Shown here piece after piece: positions 1 through 6,277 of a stretch of 7,822 bases of DNA. The notes beneath the pieces were generated by a model, which did not search any database, was not told where the DNA came from, and was given only the letters and a program-made list of their open reading frames with translations. The number at the start of each line of letters is the position of its first letter. Positions within the stretch are counted from its first letter, which is position 1. Both the position numbers and the translations under genes were made by a program. Origin of the DNA: Clostridiales bacterium (GTDB lineage: Bacteria > Bacillota > Clostridia > Lachnospirales > Lachnospiraceae); the NCBI GenBank assembly GCA_021203115.1, contig JAJQBV010000205.1, forward strand, positions 1 to 7,822. Reading direction: 5' to 3'.

Positions 1-628
1 GCTGCGAACCGTGCCGGACTCCACCACACCGCTGTCGGAGGCGATCAGATCCGTCGCCGCATCCTCCTGCGTTTCTCCCGTGTCGGAGCTCCCCGCCAGA
101 CGCTCCTGCACCACCAGATAGAGACGGGTGCCGCGGATGCTTGCGGAGACCCAGATGATATCCTCAAACTCTGCACGGAGCATATTTTCCAGCGCCTCGC
201 AGTCGATGCCCGACTTTGCGGAGGCATATCCGGCTCCGTTTTGATCCAGAAACTCCAGAATCGTCTGGGTGGAATACGAAGAATTCCCCTCCACCTCCAC
301 CTTCCAGATAAAGAGAGACAGGAAACAGAGCAGAAAACCTGCGAGACACAGACCCGCCAAAAAAAAACACATGGTTTCGATATTTTCGAACAAGAAAGGG
401 AAGTCCGACCCGCCGCTCTACCCCGATCTGCGTGCCGGTTTTTTCAAGCGCAGGCTCAATCATGCCGAATGCCTTCCGGCTGATGCAGAAGCGATAGCCG
501 TCCTCCGTCGGGAGCAGCCCCCAGAGGACAATGTTCATCCGGCTGCAGAGATTTAAGAAACGCTCCGGGGAGTAACCGCGGATCCTCACATGGAGATATC
601 CATGAAAAAATTTGATAAATCGCAACAC
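1..628 (-). pseudogene. yqfD: Sporulation protein YqfD, frameshifted and cut by the left edge
   Basis: YqfD is a membrane-anchored protein of spore-forming Bacillota needed for efficient sporulation; its biochemical role is not settled. The first part reads LRFIKFFHGYLHVRIRGY, then SPERFLNLCSR, and an ERRVGLPFLVRKYR stretch, all typical of the family N-terminus. At a run of nine A (plus strand 359-367) the frame breaks and the unshifted frame stops at 164-166. Removing one base restores a membrane segment (FLAGLCLAGFLLCFLSLFIW), then VEVEGNSSYSTQTILEFL and EDIIWVSASIRGTRLYLVV, again classic YqfD, open to the window edge. I chose GTG at 626-628 because GAGGGG lies 6 bases upstream and overlaps the yqfC stop. 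An ATG at 647-649 would add seven residues but lacks a good ribosome site. The gene follows yqfC, its usual partner. The break may be a real mutation, a slippage site or a sequencing error. Confidence 0.85.
359..367. repeat. Nine-base A/T homopolymer at the yqfD frameshift
   Basis: Nine consecutive A on the plus strand (T on the coding strand) lie exactly where the yqfD reading frame changes. Eight bases, or eleven, would keep the family protein in frame. Such runs are prone to replication slippage, RNA polymerase slippage and base-calling error. Confidence 0.85.
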
Positions 629-634
629 GGGCGT

Positions 635-640
635 CCCCTC
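635..640 (-). promoter_or_regulatory. Ribosome binding site for yqfD
   Basis: The coding strand reads GAGGGG, 6 bases before GTG at 628 and 9 bases before TTG at 625. It overlaps the TGA stop of yqfC, which suggests translational coupling, and it decides the start in favour of GTG over the upstream ATG at 649. Confidence 0.6.
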
Positions 641-959
641 ACATACCATACTCGATTTTATCGATTCTGCCGGATATTTTCATATCGTCATTGGTATAGT
701 AGTCGATATTCAGCGCATTTCCCCAGATCTCCAACTGGCCGTGCTTTAAGGAAAGACGGATCCGGCTCGTCTCATAGACGAGAATTCCCCGGTAATTTTC
801 CACGGTGAGATCGCCGCGGCCGGTGACCGTCACGATAGGCTCACCCAGAATCAGATCCCTCGGCAGATGAAACTGATCCGCCATGCGGCCGGCAATTTTC
901 CCGGTTTTCATACGATTCTTTGAACTGCTCATATTTGAGTATATGTCAGAAACCGCCAT
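639..959 (-). CDS. yqfC: Sporulation protein YqfC (YabP/YqfC family)
   Basis: A protein of 106 residues of the YabP/YqfC family, small proteins made in the mother cell during sporulation and usually encoded directly before yqfD. Family hallmarks are LPRD at residues 32-35, PIVTVTGRGDLTVENYRGIL around 41-60, and a C-terminal IDYYTNDDMKISGRI stretch (85-99). No membrane segment or signal peptide is seen. The first 15 to 25 residues are not conserved and no clear ribosome site precedes the ATG at 957-959. Internal ATG codons at residues 10, 17 and 26 are alternatives, so the start is uncertain. It lies 26 bases after rlmH and its stop overlaps the yqfD ribosome site. In Bacillus this pair is controlled by the mother-cell sigma factor SigE; I see no convincing promoter in the short gap here. 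Family call firm, start weak. Confidence 0.9.
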   Translation of the reverse strand: MAVSDIYSNMSSSKNRMKTGKIAGRMADQFHLPRDLILGEPIVTVTGRGDLTVENYRGILVYETSRIRLSLKHGQLEIWGNALNIDYYTNDDMKISGRIDKIEYGM

Positions 960-985
960 GACAGAACAGAGGGAATCCGGCGCCG

Positions 986-1465
986 TTATTTGTGGTAGGG
1001 TTCGTGATTGATGATCCGATATGCGCGGCAGACCTGTTCCATGAGAATCACACGCATCAGTTGATGTGGAAAGGTCATATCGGAGAAACTGAGTTTAAAA
1101 TCCGCGCGGGACAGGACGGCGTCGGACAGGCCGAGAGAGTCGCCGATGACAAAACCGATGTCGCTGGCGCCGTGCAGGCCGAGGGCGGCGATCTTCTCCG
1201 CAAAAGCGACGGAATCCATGCGTTTTCCGTCGATGGCAAGGGCGATGAGGTATGTGTTATCGCGGATCTGCGACAGCAGCCGCGCGCCCTCCCGCTCCTT
1301 GATCTGCGCAGTCAATGCCTCCCCCGCGTTGTCGGGCGTCCGCTCATCCGCCACCTCGACAATCTGCAGCTTACAGTAGCGCGACAGGCGCTTGGCATAC
1401 TCCGCAATGGCCTCCCGGTAAAAGCTCTCTTTGATTTTTCCGACGGTATAGATCGTAATATTCAT
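986..1465 (-). CDS. rlmH: 23S rRNA (pseudouridine1915-N3)-methyltransferase RlmH
   Basis: RlmH is a SPOUT-class methyltransferase that uses S-adenosylmethionine to methylate N3 of pseudouridine 1915 in helix 69 of 23S rRNA, acting on assembled 70S ribosomes in the cytoplasm. The length, 159 residues, is exactly the family norm. The glycine-rich cofactor loop is IGDSLGL (107-113), followed by LSFSDMTFPHQLMRV (125-139) in the knotted region and the C-terminal EPYHK (155-159). One oddity is Asp109 where most members have Gly (IGGS). The ATG shares its A with the copA stop codon (TAATG). No good Shine-Dalgarno sits at normal distance; GAGGT is about 15 bases away. Translation therefore probably depends on ribosomes finishing copA or on a weak site. 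Identification is secure; coupling is inference. Confidence 0.95.
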   Translation of the reverse strand: MNITIYTVGKIKESFYREAIAEYAKRLSRYCKLQIVEVADERTPDNAGEALTAQIKEREGARLLSQIRDNTYLIALAIDGKRMDSVAFAEKIAALGLHGASDIGFVIGDSLGLSDAVLSRADFKLSFSDMTFPHQLMRVILMEQVCRAYRIINHEPYHK

Positions 1466-1674
1466 TATCGGATCGCTGTGACCTCGTAGTCGGCATCCTC
1501 CACCGCTTTCTTCAGAACATCGTCGGCCACATCGGCGGACAGCGTCACGACTGCCGTGCCCTTCTCATGGCTGGCCTCCGCGGACACAACGCCCTCCAGC
1601 GCTTCCAGAGCGGTTTTCACATGCTTCTCACAGTGACCGCACATCATTCCTTTGATCTCGATTGTTTTTTTCAT
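1465..1674 (-). CDS. Possible nested CopZ-like copper chaperone, internal start in copA
   Basis: The last 69 residues of CopA form a complete HMA domain starting MKKTIEIKGMMCGHC, the length and layout of free CopZ chaperones, which carry Cu+ in the cytoplasm to CopA. The domain opens at an in-frame ATG (1672-1674) preceded by GAGGAG with 9 bases of spacing, as good as any ribosome site in the window. The bases before it encode a disposable charged linker (KKEEESKT). This suggests either a former separate copZ fused to copA with its start still present, or deliberate production of both a fused and a free form. The domain is certain; independent initiation is inference and unproven. Confidence 0.5.
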   Translation of the reverse strand: MKKTIEIKGMMCGHCEKHVKTALEALEGVVSAEASHEKGTAVVTLSADVADDVLKKAVEDADYEVTAIR

Positions 1675-4041
1675 TGTTTTGCTCTCCTCTTCTTTTTTGA
1701 TTTTGTCTCTATCGGAATCACTCTGTCCGCTCATCAGATCGTCGAACAGGCTGTCTGATACCGCATGTTTCTTCGGTTTATCCCGATGCGTGCTGTGCAC
1801 CTTCACAAAATTCAGCCGCAGCGCGTTTGTGACCACGCAGAAGCTCGACAGGCTCATGGCCGCGGCTCCGAACATCGGGTTCAGCTTCCACCCCAGAAGC
1901 GCATAGTACGCTCCCGCGGCGAGCGGGATCCCGATGATATTGTAGAAAAATGCCCAGAACAGATTCTCGTGGATGTTGCGCAGCACACGACGGCTCAAAC
2001 GGATCGCCGCGGGCACATCATCCAACCGGCTTTTTACCAGCACCACATCCGCGGCGTCCAGCGCCACATCCGTCCCCGCGCCGATCGCGATGCCGATGTC
2101 CGCCCGCGTGAGTGCCGGGGCGTCGTTAATCCCGTCGCCGACCATAGCGACTTTGCCCTTCTCACCGAGCTTCCGGATCACGCTCTCCTTGTCCCCCGGA
2201 AGGACATCCGCGATGACATGATCCACGCCCGCCTGCGCGCCGATCGCCTTCGCCGTGCGGAGATTGTCGCCGGTCAGCATGACCACCTTCAGACCCATCC
2301 CCTTCAACTGGCGGATCGCCCCGGGCGCCTCCGGCTTGATCACATCCGCCACCGCTATGATACCACAAACCTCCTGATTCTTCACGAAAAACAGCGGTGT
2401 CTTTCCACTCTCGGCAAGCAGGACCGCCTGCTCTTCCATCTTTTTGGGAACCCCCGCCACGGTGCGGATATATTTCAGACTGCCCGCATAGAGGGTATCG
2501 CCGTCCTGCGTGCCGGTAAGGCCGTTTCCGACCACCGCCTGAAAATTTTCCACCGGCGGCACGGACAGCTCCTGCTCCGCGGCATAGTCGAGGATGGCGC
2601 GGGACAGAGGATGCTCGCTCTTTTGCTCCAGCGCCGCGGCGAGCCGGAGAAGCTCCGTCTCCTCCCCTTTTTCTGCCGGAATCATATCCGTCACCCTCGG
2701 CTGTCCCGTCGTGATCGTTCCGGTCTTATCCATCACCACAATATCGACCTTCCCGGTCTCCTCCAGCGACACAGCCGTCTTAAACAGCACGCCGTTTTTC
2801 GCGCCGAGGCCGTTGCCCACCATAATCGCCACCGGCGTCGCAAGTCCGAGGGCGCAGGGGCAACTGATTACCAGAACGGAGATCGCCCGCGAGAGGCAGA
2901 ATCCAAAGGTCTGCCCCACCATGAGCCAGATGATGAAGGTCACAGCCGCAATGATCAATACCGTCGGGACAAACACGCCGGACACCCGGTCCGCCACCTT
3001 CGCGATGGGCGCCTTGGTCGCCGCCGCATCACTGACCATCTGTATGATCTGCGAGAGCGTCGTGTCCTCCCCGACGCGCGTCGCCTCACATTTCAGATAG
3101 CCGGACTGGTTGATCGTGGCCGCCGATACGCTGCTCCCCGCCTCCTTATCCACGGGAATGCTCTCACCGGTCAGCGCCGCCTCATCCACCGCGCTGGTTC
3201 CCTCCAGCACCACGCCATCAACCGGAATGCTCTCGCCCGGACGCACCGCAAAAATATCGCCAATCCGCACCTGCTCCACCGGAACCGTCTCCTCCGCGCC
3301 GTTGCGAATGACCGTGGCGGTCTTCGGAGCCAGCCGCATCAACCCCTTTAAGGCATCGGTCGTCCGCCCCTTTGAATAAGCCTCCAGCGTCTTTCCGACT
3401 GTAATCAGCGTCAGGATCATCGCCGCGGACTCAAAGTAAAACTCGTCCATATAAGTCATGACCGCGTCCATGTCCATACGAAGCTGCGCGCCGGTCATGG
3501 CAAAGAGTGCATAGGTGCTGTACGCAAAGGAGGCCGCCGACCCCATCGCCACCAGCGTATCCATATTCGAGGACCGGTGAAACAGACTCGTAAATCCGCT
3601 GATAAAAAACTTCTGGTTGATGACCATAATCAGAATGGCCAGCAGCATCTCATACAGGCCCATGGCGACATGATTCTCCGACAGAGCAGCCGGAAGCGGC
3701 CAGTTCCACATCATATGACCCATGGAGACATACATCAGCGGAAGGAGAATAATCACAGAGGCGACCAGACGCCGGACCAGCTTCGGCGTCTCATGGTCCG
3801 CCAGAGCTTCCTCGTCCGGACCGGCTTTTGCACCGGCCGCAGCCCCCTTTACAGAGGCGCCGTATCCTGCCGCCTTCACGGCGGCGATCACCTCATCATC
3901 GGATGCGCTTCCCTCCACGCTCATGGAATTGGTCAGAAGGCTTACCGCCACACTGTCGACACCGGGCACCTTCTGCACCGCCTTCTCCACATGGGCGCTG
4001 CAGGCGGCGCAGCTCATACCGGTTACATTGTATTGATTCAT
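1465..4041 (-). CDS. copA: Copper-exporting P1B-type ATPase CopA with N- and C-terminal metal-binding domains
   Basis: An inner-membrane pump that exports Cu+ using ATP, 858 residues. In order: an N-terminal HMA copper-binding domain (GMSCAAC, 8-14); membrane segments from about 91; the actuator domain with TGES (291-294); the metal-path CPC motif (394-396); the phosphorylated aspartate in DKTGT (438-442); the HP motif of the nucleotide domain (477-478); TGDN (590-593) and GDGIND (635-640). YN (700-701) and MSLSS (729-733) in the last two membrane segments are the P1B-1 signature for monovalent copper. A charged linker (about 745-789) leads to a second HMA domain (790-858, GMMCGHC at 798-804). 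Many relatives have only N-terminal HMA domains, so this tail looks like an added CopZ. The start has AAGGAG 8 bases upstream (4050-4055). It lies 56 bases after csoR with no terminator between, so the two are probably one copper-induced operon. Confidence 0.97.
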   Translation of the reverse strand: MNQYNVTGMSCAACSAHVEKAVQKVPGVDSVAVSLLTNSMSVEGSASDDEVIAAVKAAGYGASVKGAAAGAKAGPDEEALADHETPKLVRRLVASVIILLPLMYVSMGHMMWNWPLPAALSENHVAMGLYEMLLAILIMVINQKFFISGFTSLFHRSSNMDTLVAMGSAASFAYSTYALFAMTGAQLRMDMDAVMTYMDEFYFESAAMILTLITVGKTLEAYSKGRTTDALKGLMRLAPKTATVIRNGAEETVPVEQVRIGDIFAVRPGESIPVDGVVLEGTSAVDEAALTGESIPVDKEAGSSVSAATINQSGYLKCEATRVGEDTTLSQIIQMVSDAAATKAPIAKVADRVSGVFVPTVLIIAAVTFIIWLMVGQTFGFCLSRAISVLVISCPCALGLATPVAIMVGNGLGAKNGVLFKTAVSLEETGKVDIVVMDKTGTITTGQPRVTDMIPAEKGEETELLRLAAALEQKSEHPLSRAILDYAAEQELSVPPVENFQAVVGNGLTGTQDGDTLYAGSLKYIRTVAGVPKKMEEQAVLLAESGKTPLFFVKNQEVCGIIAVADVIKPEAPGAIRQLKGMGLKVVMLTGDNLRTAKAIGAQAGVDHVIADVLPGDKESVIRKLGEKGKVAMVGDGINDAPALTRADIGIAIGAGTDVALDAADVVLVKSRLDDVPAAIRLSRRVLRNIHENLFWAFFYNIIGIPLAAGAYYALLGWKLNPMFGAAAMSLSSFCVVTNALRLNFVKVHSTHRDKPKKHAVSDSLFDDLMSGQSDSDRDKIKKEEESKTMKKTIEIKGMMCGHCEKHVKTALEALEGVVSAEASHEKGTAVVTLSADVADDVLKKAVEDADYEVTAIR
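1684..1689 (-). promoter_or_regulatory. Internal Shine-Dalgarno inside copA
   Basis: The coding strand reads AGAGGAGAG, with GAGGAG ending 9 bases before the in-frame ATG of the C-terminal HMA domain. It also encodes part of the Glu-rich linker (gaa gag gag), so purine richness could be a by-product of Glu and Lys codons. Its placement directly before a domain-initial methionine argues for function. Confidence 0.5.
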
Positions 4042-4097
4042 AGATACTGCTCCTTATTTTTTACGATTCTCAATCCTTATACATGTTTTGTCACATA

Positions 4098-4460
4098 TTA
4101 TTTCATCAGCCGCTGTATCGTCCGCACCAGCTCGTCGATGATCTCATCGTTGCCGGAGCGCACATTCTCCACCACACAGGTACGGATATGGTTCCCCAAA
4201 AGCTCCTTGTTAAAACTGTTCAGCGCGGAATTAATCGCGGAAACCTGAATCAGGATGTCCACGCAGTAGGCATCCCGCTCCACCATCCCCTTCACACCGC
4301 GGACCTGACCCTCGATGCGATTCAGACGGTTCATCAGGCTTTTATATTCCTGTTCGGTCCGCTCCTTTTTCTTACACGAAGTACAGCAGCTGCAGAAATC
4401 CCTTTCCGCCGCACCTCCTGCATTTTCATTTCCTTCTCTCTGTCTGCTCTCCTCGCTCAT
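4098..4460 (-). CDS. csoR: Copper-sensing transcriptional repressor CsoR
   Basis: A CsoR/RcnR-family all-helical repressor that binds DNA without copper and lets go when Cu+ binds. The ligand set is present with the family spacing: counted from the longer ATG at 4481, Cys73 (DAYCVDIL), His98 and Cys102 (NHIRTC), 25 and 4 residues apart as in the characterised proteins. The core RLNRIEGQVRGVKGMVE is diagnostic. An N-terminal extension holds a CSCCTSC cluster (residues 30-36 in the same numbering), which may be an extra metal site. I chose the ATG at 4458-4460 because GGGAGG precedes it by 10 bases; the ATG at 4481 has only AAAGGG at 8 bases and would add seven residues. The gene lies just downstream of a promoter bearing a CsoR-like operator and upstream of copA, so it probably represses its own operon. 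Confidence 0.93.
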   Translation of the reverse strand: MSEESRQREGNENAGGAAERDFCSCCTSCKKKERTEQEYKSLMNRLNRIEGQVRGVKGMVERDAYCVDILIQVSAINSALNSFNKELLGNHIRTCVVENVRSGNDEIIDELVRTIQRLMK

Positions 4461-4486
4461 AAAGTCCTTCCCTCCCGTCATATATC

Positions 4487-4492
4487 ATACCC
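4487..4492. promoter_or_regulatory. Possible extra CsoR half-site in the csoR leader
   Basis: ATACCC on the plus strand repeats the half-site of the main operator about 50 bases downstream, within the csoR leader. No matching second arm is present, so it may be chance or a weak auxiliary contact. It overlaps the AAAGGG before the alternative ATG at 4481. Confidence 0.2.
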
Positions 4493-4534
4493 TTTTGTCA
4501 CTCGAATCATAATATCACTTCTGCAACTATATGC

Positions 4535-4563
4535 AGTATATACCCCGTCAGGGTATATTGCAA
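4535..4563 (-). promoter_or_regulatory. Sigma-A-type promoter of csoR-copA
   Basis: On the minus strand a -35 box TTGCAA (4558-4563) and a -10 box TATACT (4535-4540) are separated by exactly 17 bases. Transcription would begin near 4528, giving a leader of about 65 to 70 bases before csoR. The spacer is almost wholly occupied by the CsoR-like inverted repeat, so repressor binding should block RNA polymerase. Confidence 0.75.
4538..4558. promoter_or_regulatory. CsoR operator (inverted repeat)
   Basis: A perfect inverted repeat with 8-base arms, ATATACCC and GGGTATAT, around a 5-base spacer (cgtca). It resembles the pseudopalindromic ATACCC...GGGTAT operators known for CsoR in other Bacillota. 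It covers the promoter spacer and touches both the -35 and -10 boxes upstream of csoR, which fits copper-relieved autorepression. Confidence 0.8.
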
Positions 4564-4586
4564 GCAAAAAAATATTCGGAAAGCAA

Positions 4587-4610
4587 ATCCCGCTGTTTAA
4601 AACAGGGGAT
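4587..4610 (-). terminator. Probable intrinsic terminator after coaBC
   Basis: On the minus strand ATCCC-CTGTT pairs with AACAG-GGGAT (one bulged C, loop TTA), and the coaBC stop codon lies in the loop region. It is followed by TTGCTTT and, slightly further on, by a run of seven T (4566-4572). The uridine tract right after the stem is imperfect. Its position between the pan cluster and the csoR promoter supports the call. Confidence 0.55.
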
Positions 4611-5802
4611 CTGCAATCCGGTCTTTGATCTCATCCAGAATACATCCCGCCGCCTCCTGCTTGCTCATGAGCGGCAGTTCCTTTTCCGCATCCGGCGTGA
4701 TGATCGTGATCACATTGGTATCCGTCCCGAAACCGGCTCCTGCCACCTTCAGGTTGTTTGCGACGATCATGTCGAGATGCTTCTTTCTGATTTTTTCGCG
4801 GGAATTCTCCAGCATATTTTGTGTCTCCATGGAAAACCCACAGAGGAACTGACCCTCGCGCTTACTCCCGCCGAGGGTTTTTAAAATGTCCTTCGTGCGG
4901 GCGAGCGGAATCGCCAGATCCCCATCCGCCTTTTTGATCTTTTCGTCGCTGGCAGCAGCCGGCCTGTAATCCGCCACCGCCGCCGTCATGATGATGATAT
5001 CCGCGTCCTGCCGCTCTCTCACCACGGCCTCGTACATATCCTGCGCGGACACCACCGGGCATACCCTGACAAACATCGGCGGTTCGATGGCGCAGGGGCC
5101 GGAAATCAGCGTCACATCCGCACCGCGGAGCATGGCGTCCCGGGCGATGGCATATCCCATCTTTCCGGTGGAGTGGTTCGTGATATAGCGGACCGGATCG
5201 ATCGCCTCCTGCGTCGGCCCGGCCGTGACCAGGGCTTTCTTCCCGGCCAGATCCTTCTCCTTTGCCACAGTACAAAGAATGTATTGGAGCAGAACCTCCG
5301 GCTCCGGCATCTTCCCCCTGCCGACATCGCGGCAGGCGAGCATCCCGGTCGCCGGTTCAATGATTTCCTTTCCGTAGGAGCGCAGCTTGTCCAGATTATC
5401 CTGCAGAATTGGGTTGTCATACATGTTAGTGTTCATCGCCGGAGCGATCAGCATGGGAGCCTTGCAGGCCATCGCCGTCGTCGTCAGCATATCATCCGCG
5501 ATCCCGTTTGCCAGCTTGCCGATCACATCGGCGGAGGCCGGGGCAATCATCATCAGATCCGCCTGTGCCGCCAGATTCACATGCGCCACATGGAACTGGA
5601 AATTGCGGTCAAAAGTGTCCACCAGACACTTGTGATTCGTCAGCGTCTCAAACCCGGTGGGATGGATGAAATTCTTCGCGTTCTCTGTCATGATCACATG
5701 AACATCCGCATGCTGTTTTACCAGCATGCTCGCCAGATTCGCGATTTTATAAGCGGCAATGCTGCCGGTCACACCCAGAACGATTGTTTTTCCTGATAAC
5801 AT
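4597..5802 (-). CDS. coaBC: Bifunctional phosphopantothenoylcysteine decarboxylase / phosphopantothenate-cysteine ligase
   Basis: CoaBC carries out two consecutive steps of coenzyme A synthesis in the cytoplasm: joining cysteine to 4'-phosphopantothenate (CoaB, with CTP in bacteria) and FMN-dependent decarboxylation to 4'-phosphopantetheine (CoaC). Positions below count from an ATG at 5823. The CoaC half shows GVTGSIAAYK (17-26), the catalytic His81 in HVNLA, PAMNTNM (128-134) and the active-site Cys164 in the LACRDVGRGKMPE clamp, where Arg165 replaces the usual Gly. The CoaB half shows VTAGPTQEAIDPVRYITN (199-216) with NHSTGKMG, AAVADYRP (281-288) and the KIKK lysines (295-298). I prefer the ATG at 5800-5802 (MLSGKTIVLGVTG), because AAGAGG lies 6 bases upstream (5809-5814); the ATG seven codons earlier has no such site. 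It follows panD by about 50 bases and ends in a likely terminator. Confidence 0.96.
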   Translation of the reverse strand: MLSGKTIVLGVTGSIAAYKIANLASMLVKQHADVHVIMTENAKNFIHPTGFETLTNHKCLVDTFDRNFQFHVAHVNLAAQADLMMIAPASADVIGKLANGIADDMLTTTAMACKAPMLIAPAMNTNMYDNPILQDNLDKLRSYGKEIIEPATGMLACRDVGRGKMPEPEVLLQYILCTVAKEKDLAGKKALVTAGPTQEAIDPVRYITNHSTGKMGYAIARDAMLRGADVTLISGPCAIEPPMFVRVCPVVSAQDMYEAVVRERQDADIIIMTAAVADYRPAAASDEKIKKADGDLAIPLARTKDILKTLGGSKREGQFLCGFSMETQNMLENSREKIRKKHLDMIVANNLKVAGAGFGTDTNVITIITPDAEKELPLMSKQEAAGCILDEIKDRIADPLF

Positions 5803-5853
5803 GATTTTCCTCTTATTCTGCATTCTTTTCAGGTAACGACAAAACCTGATTTC

Positions 5854-6261
5854 CTACTTCGTCTCTCCCATGCCGATGTCAAACAGCTGTCCCTGCTTCT
5901 CATATCTCGTCACACGGTCAATCCGGTTCACCTCGTCCACAAATACCACCGAGGGCTTGTGCTTTGCCGCTTCCTCCGGAGACATATCCGCATAGGACAT
6001 GATAATAATCTTATCCTTCACGCTGCAGCACCGCGCGGCCGCACCGTTCAGGCAGACCATGCCGCTTCCGCGCTCACCGGCAATGGTGTAGGTCTCAAAA
6101 CGGCTGCCGTTGTTGACATCCACGATCTGAACCTTTTCGTATTCCAGAATCCCGGCAGCCTCCATCAGGGCGGCATCGATGGTAATGCTGCCCACATAGT
6201 CCAGAGCAGCCTGCGTCACCGTGGCGCGGTGAATCTTTCCCTTTAACATGGTTATGGTCAT
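5854..6261 (-). CDS. panD: Aspartate 1-decarboxylase precursor PanD
   Basis: PanD makes beta-alanine from L-aspartate for pantothenate. The precursor cuts itself between Gly24 and Ser25, leaving a pyruvoyl group on the new N-terminus of the larger chain. Starting at the ATG at 6259-6261, the numbering falls exactly on the E. coli enzyme: Lys9, Tyr22, Gly24-Ser25, Arg54, Thr57, Tyr58 and Asn72 are all present, in a protein of 135 residues. The GGGAGG 5 bases upstream (6267-6272) confirms this start over an ATG 13 codons earlier that would overlap panC. The substrate and product link it to panC, whose stop lies 16 bases upstream. ARCCSVKDK (76-84) carries two cysteines, which looks like a local variation. 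Cytoplasmic homotetramer by family knowledge. Confidence 0.96.
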   Translation of the reverse strand: MTITMLKGKIHRATVTQAALDYVGSITIDAALMEAAGILEYEKVQIVDVNNGSRFETYTIAGERGSGMVCLNGAAARCCSVKDKIIIMSYADMSPEEAAKHKPSVVFVDEVNRIDRVTRYEKQGQLFDIGMGETK

Positions 6262-6266
6262 ATCTT

Positions 6267-6272
6267 CCTCCC
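6267..6272 (-). promoter_or_regulatory. Ribosome binding site fixing the panD start
   Basis: GGGAGG on the coding strand lies 5 bases before the ATG at 6261, in the 16-base gap after panC. It supports a 135-residue PanD whose cleavage serine is residue 25. Confidence 0.8.
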
Positions 6273-6277
6273 AAACA

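Noticed and set aside
960..985. Promoter in the rlmH-yqfC gap
   Set aside because: The 26-base gap is too short and shows no -10/-35 pair; a mother-cell promoter inside rlmH cannot be excluded but I could not identify one.
992..1489. Plus-strand open frame opposite rlmH
   Set aside because: Lies almost wholly on the complement of the conserved rlmH gene; composition and lack of motifs mark it as a shadow.
1765..3351. Long plus-strand open frame opposite copA
   Set aside because: It is the antisense of a high-GC, fully conserved copA; its translation is rich in Arg and His without recognisable domains and it has no ribosome site.
3577..4248. Plus-strand open frame spanning the copA start and csoR end
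   Set aside because: It crosses two well-supported genes and their intergenic gap on the opposite strand and resembles no family.
5173..5796. Plus-strand open frame opposite coaBC
   Set aside because: Antisense shadow of conserved coaBC with no motif.
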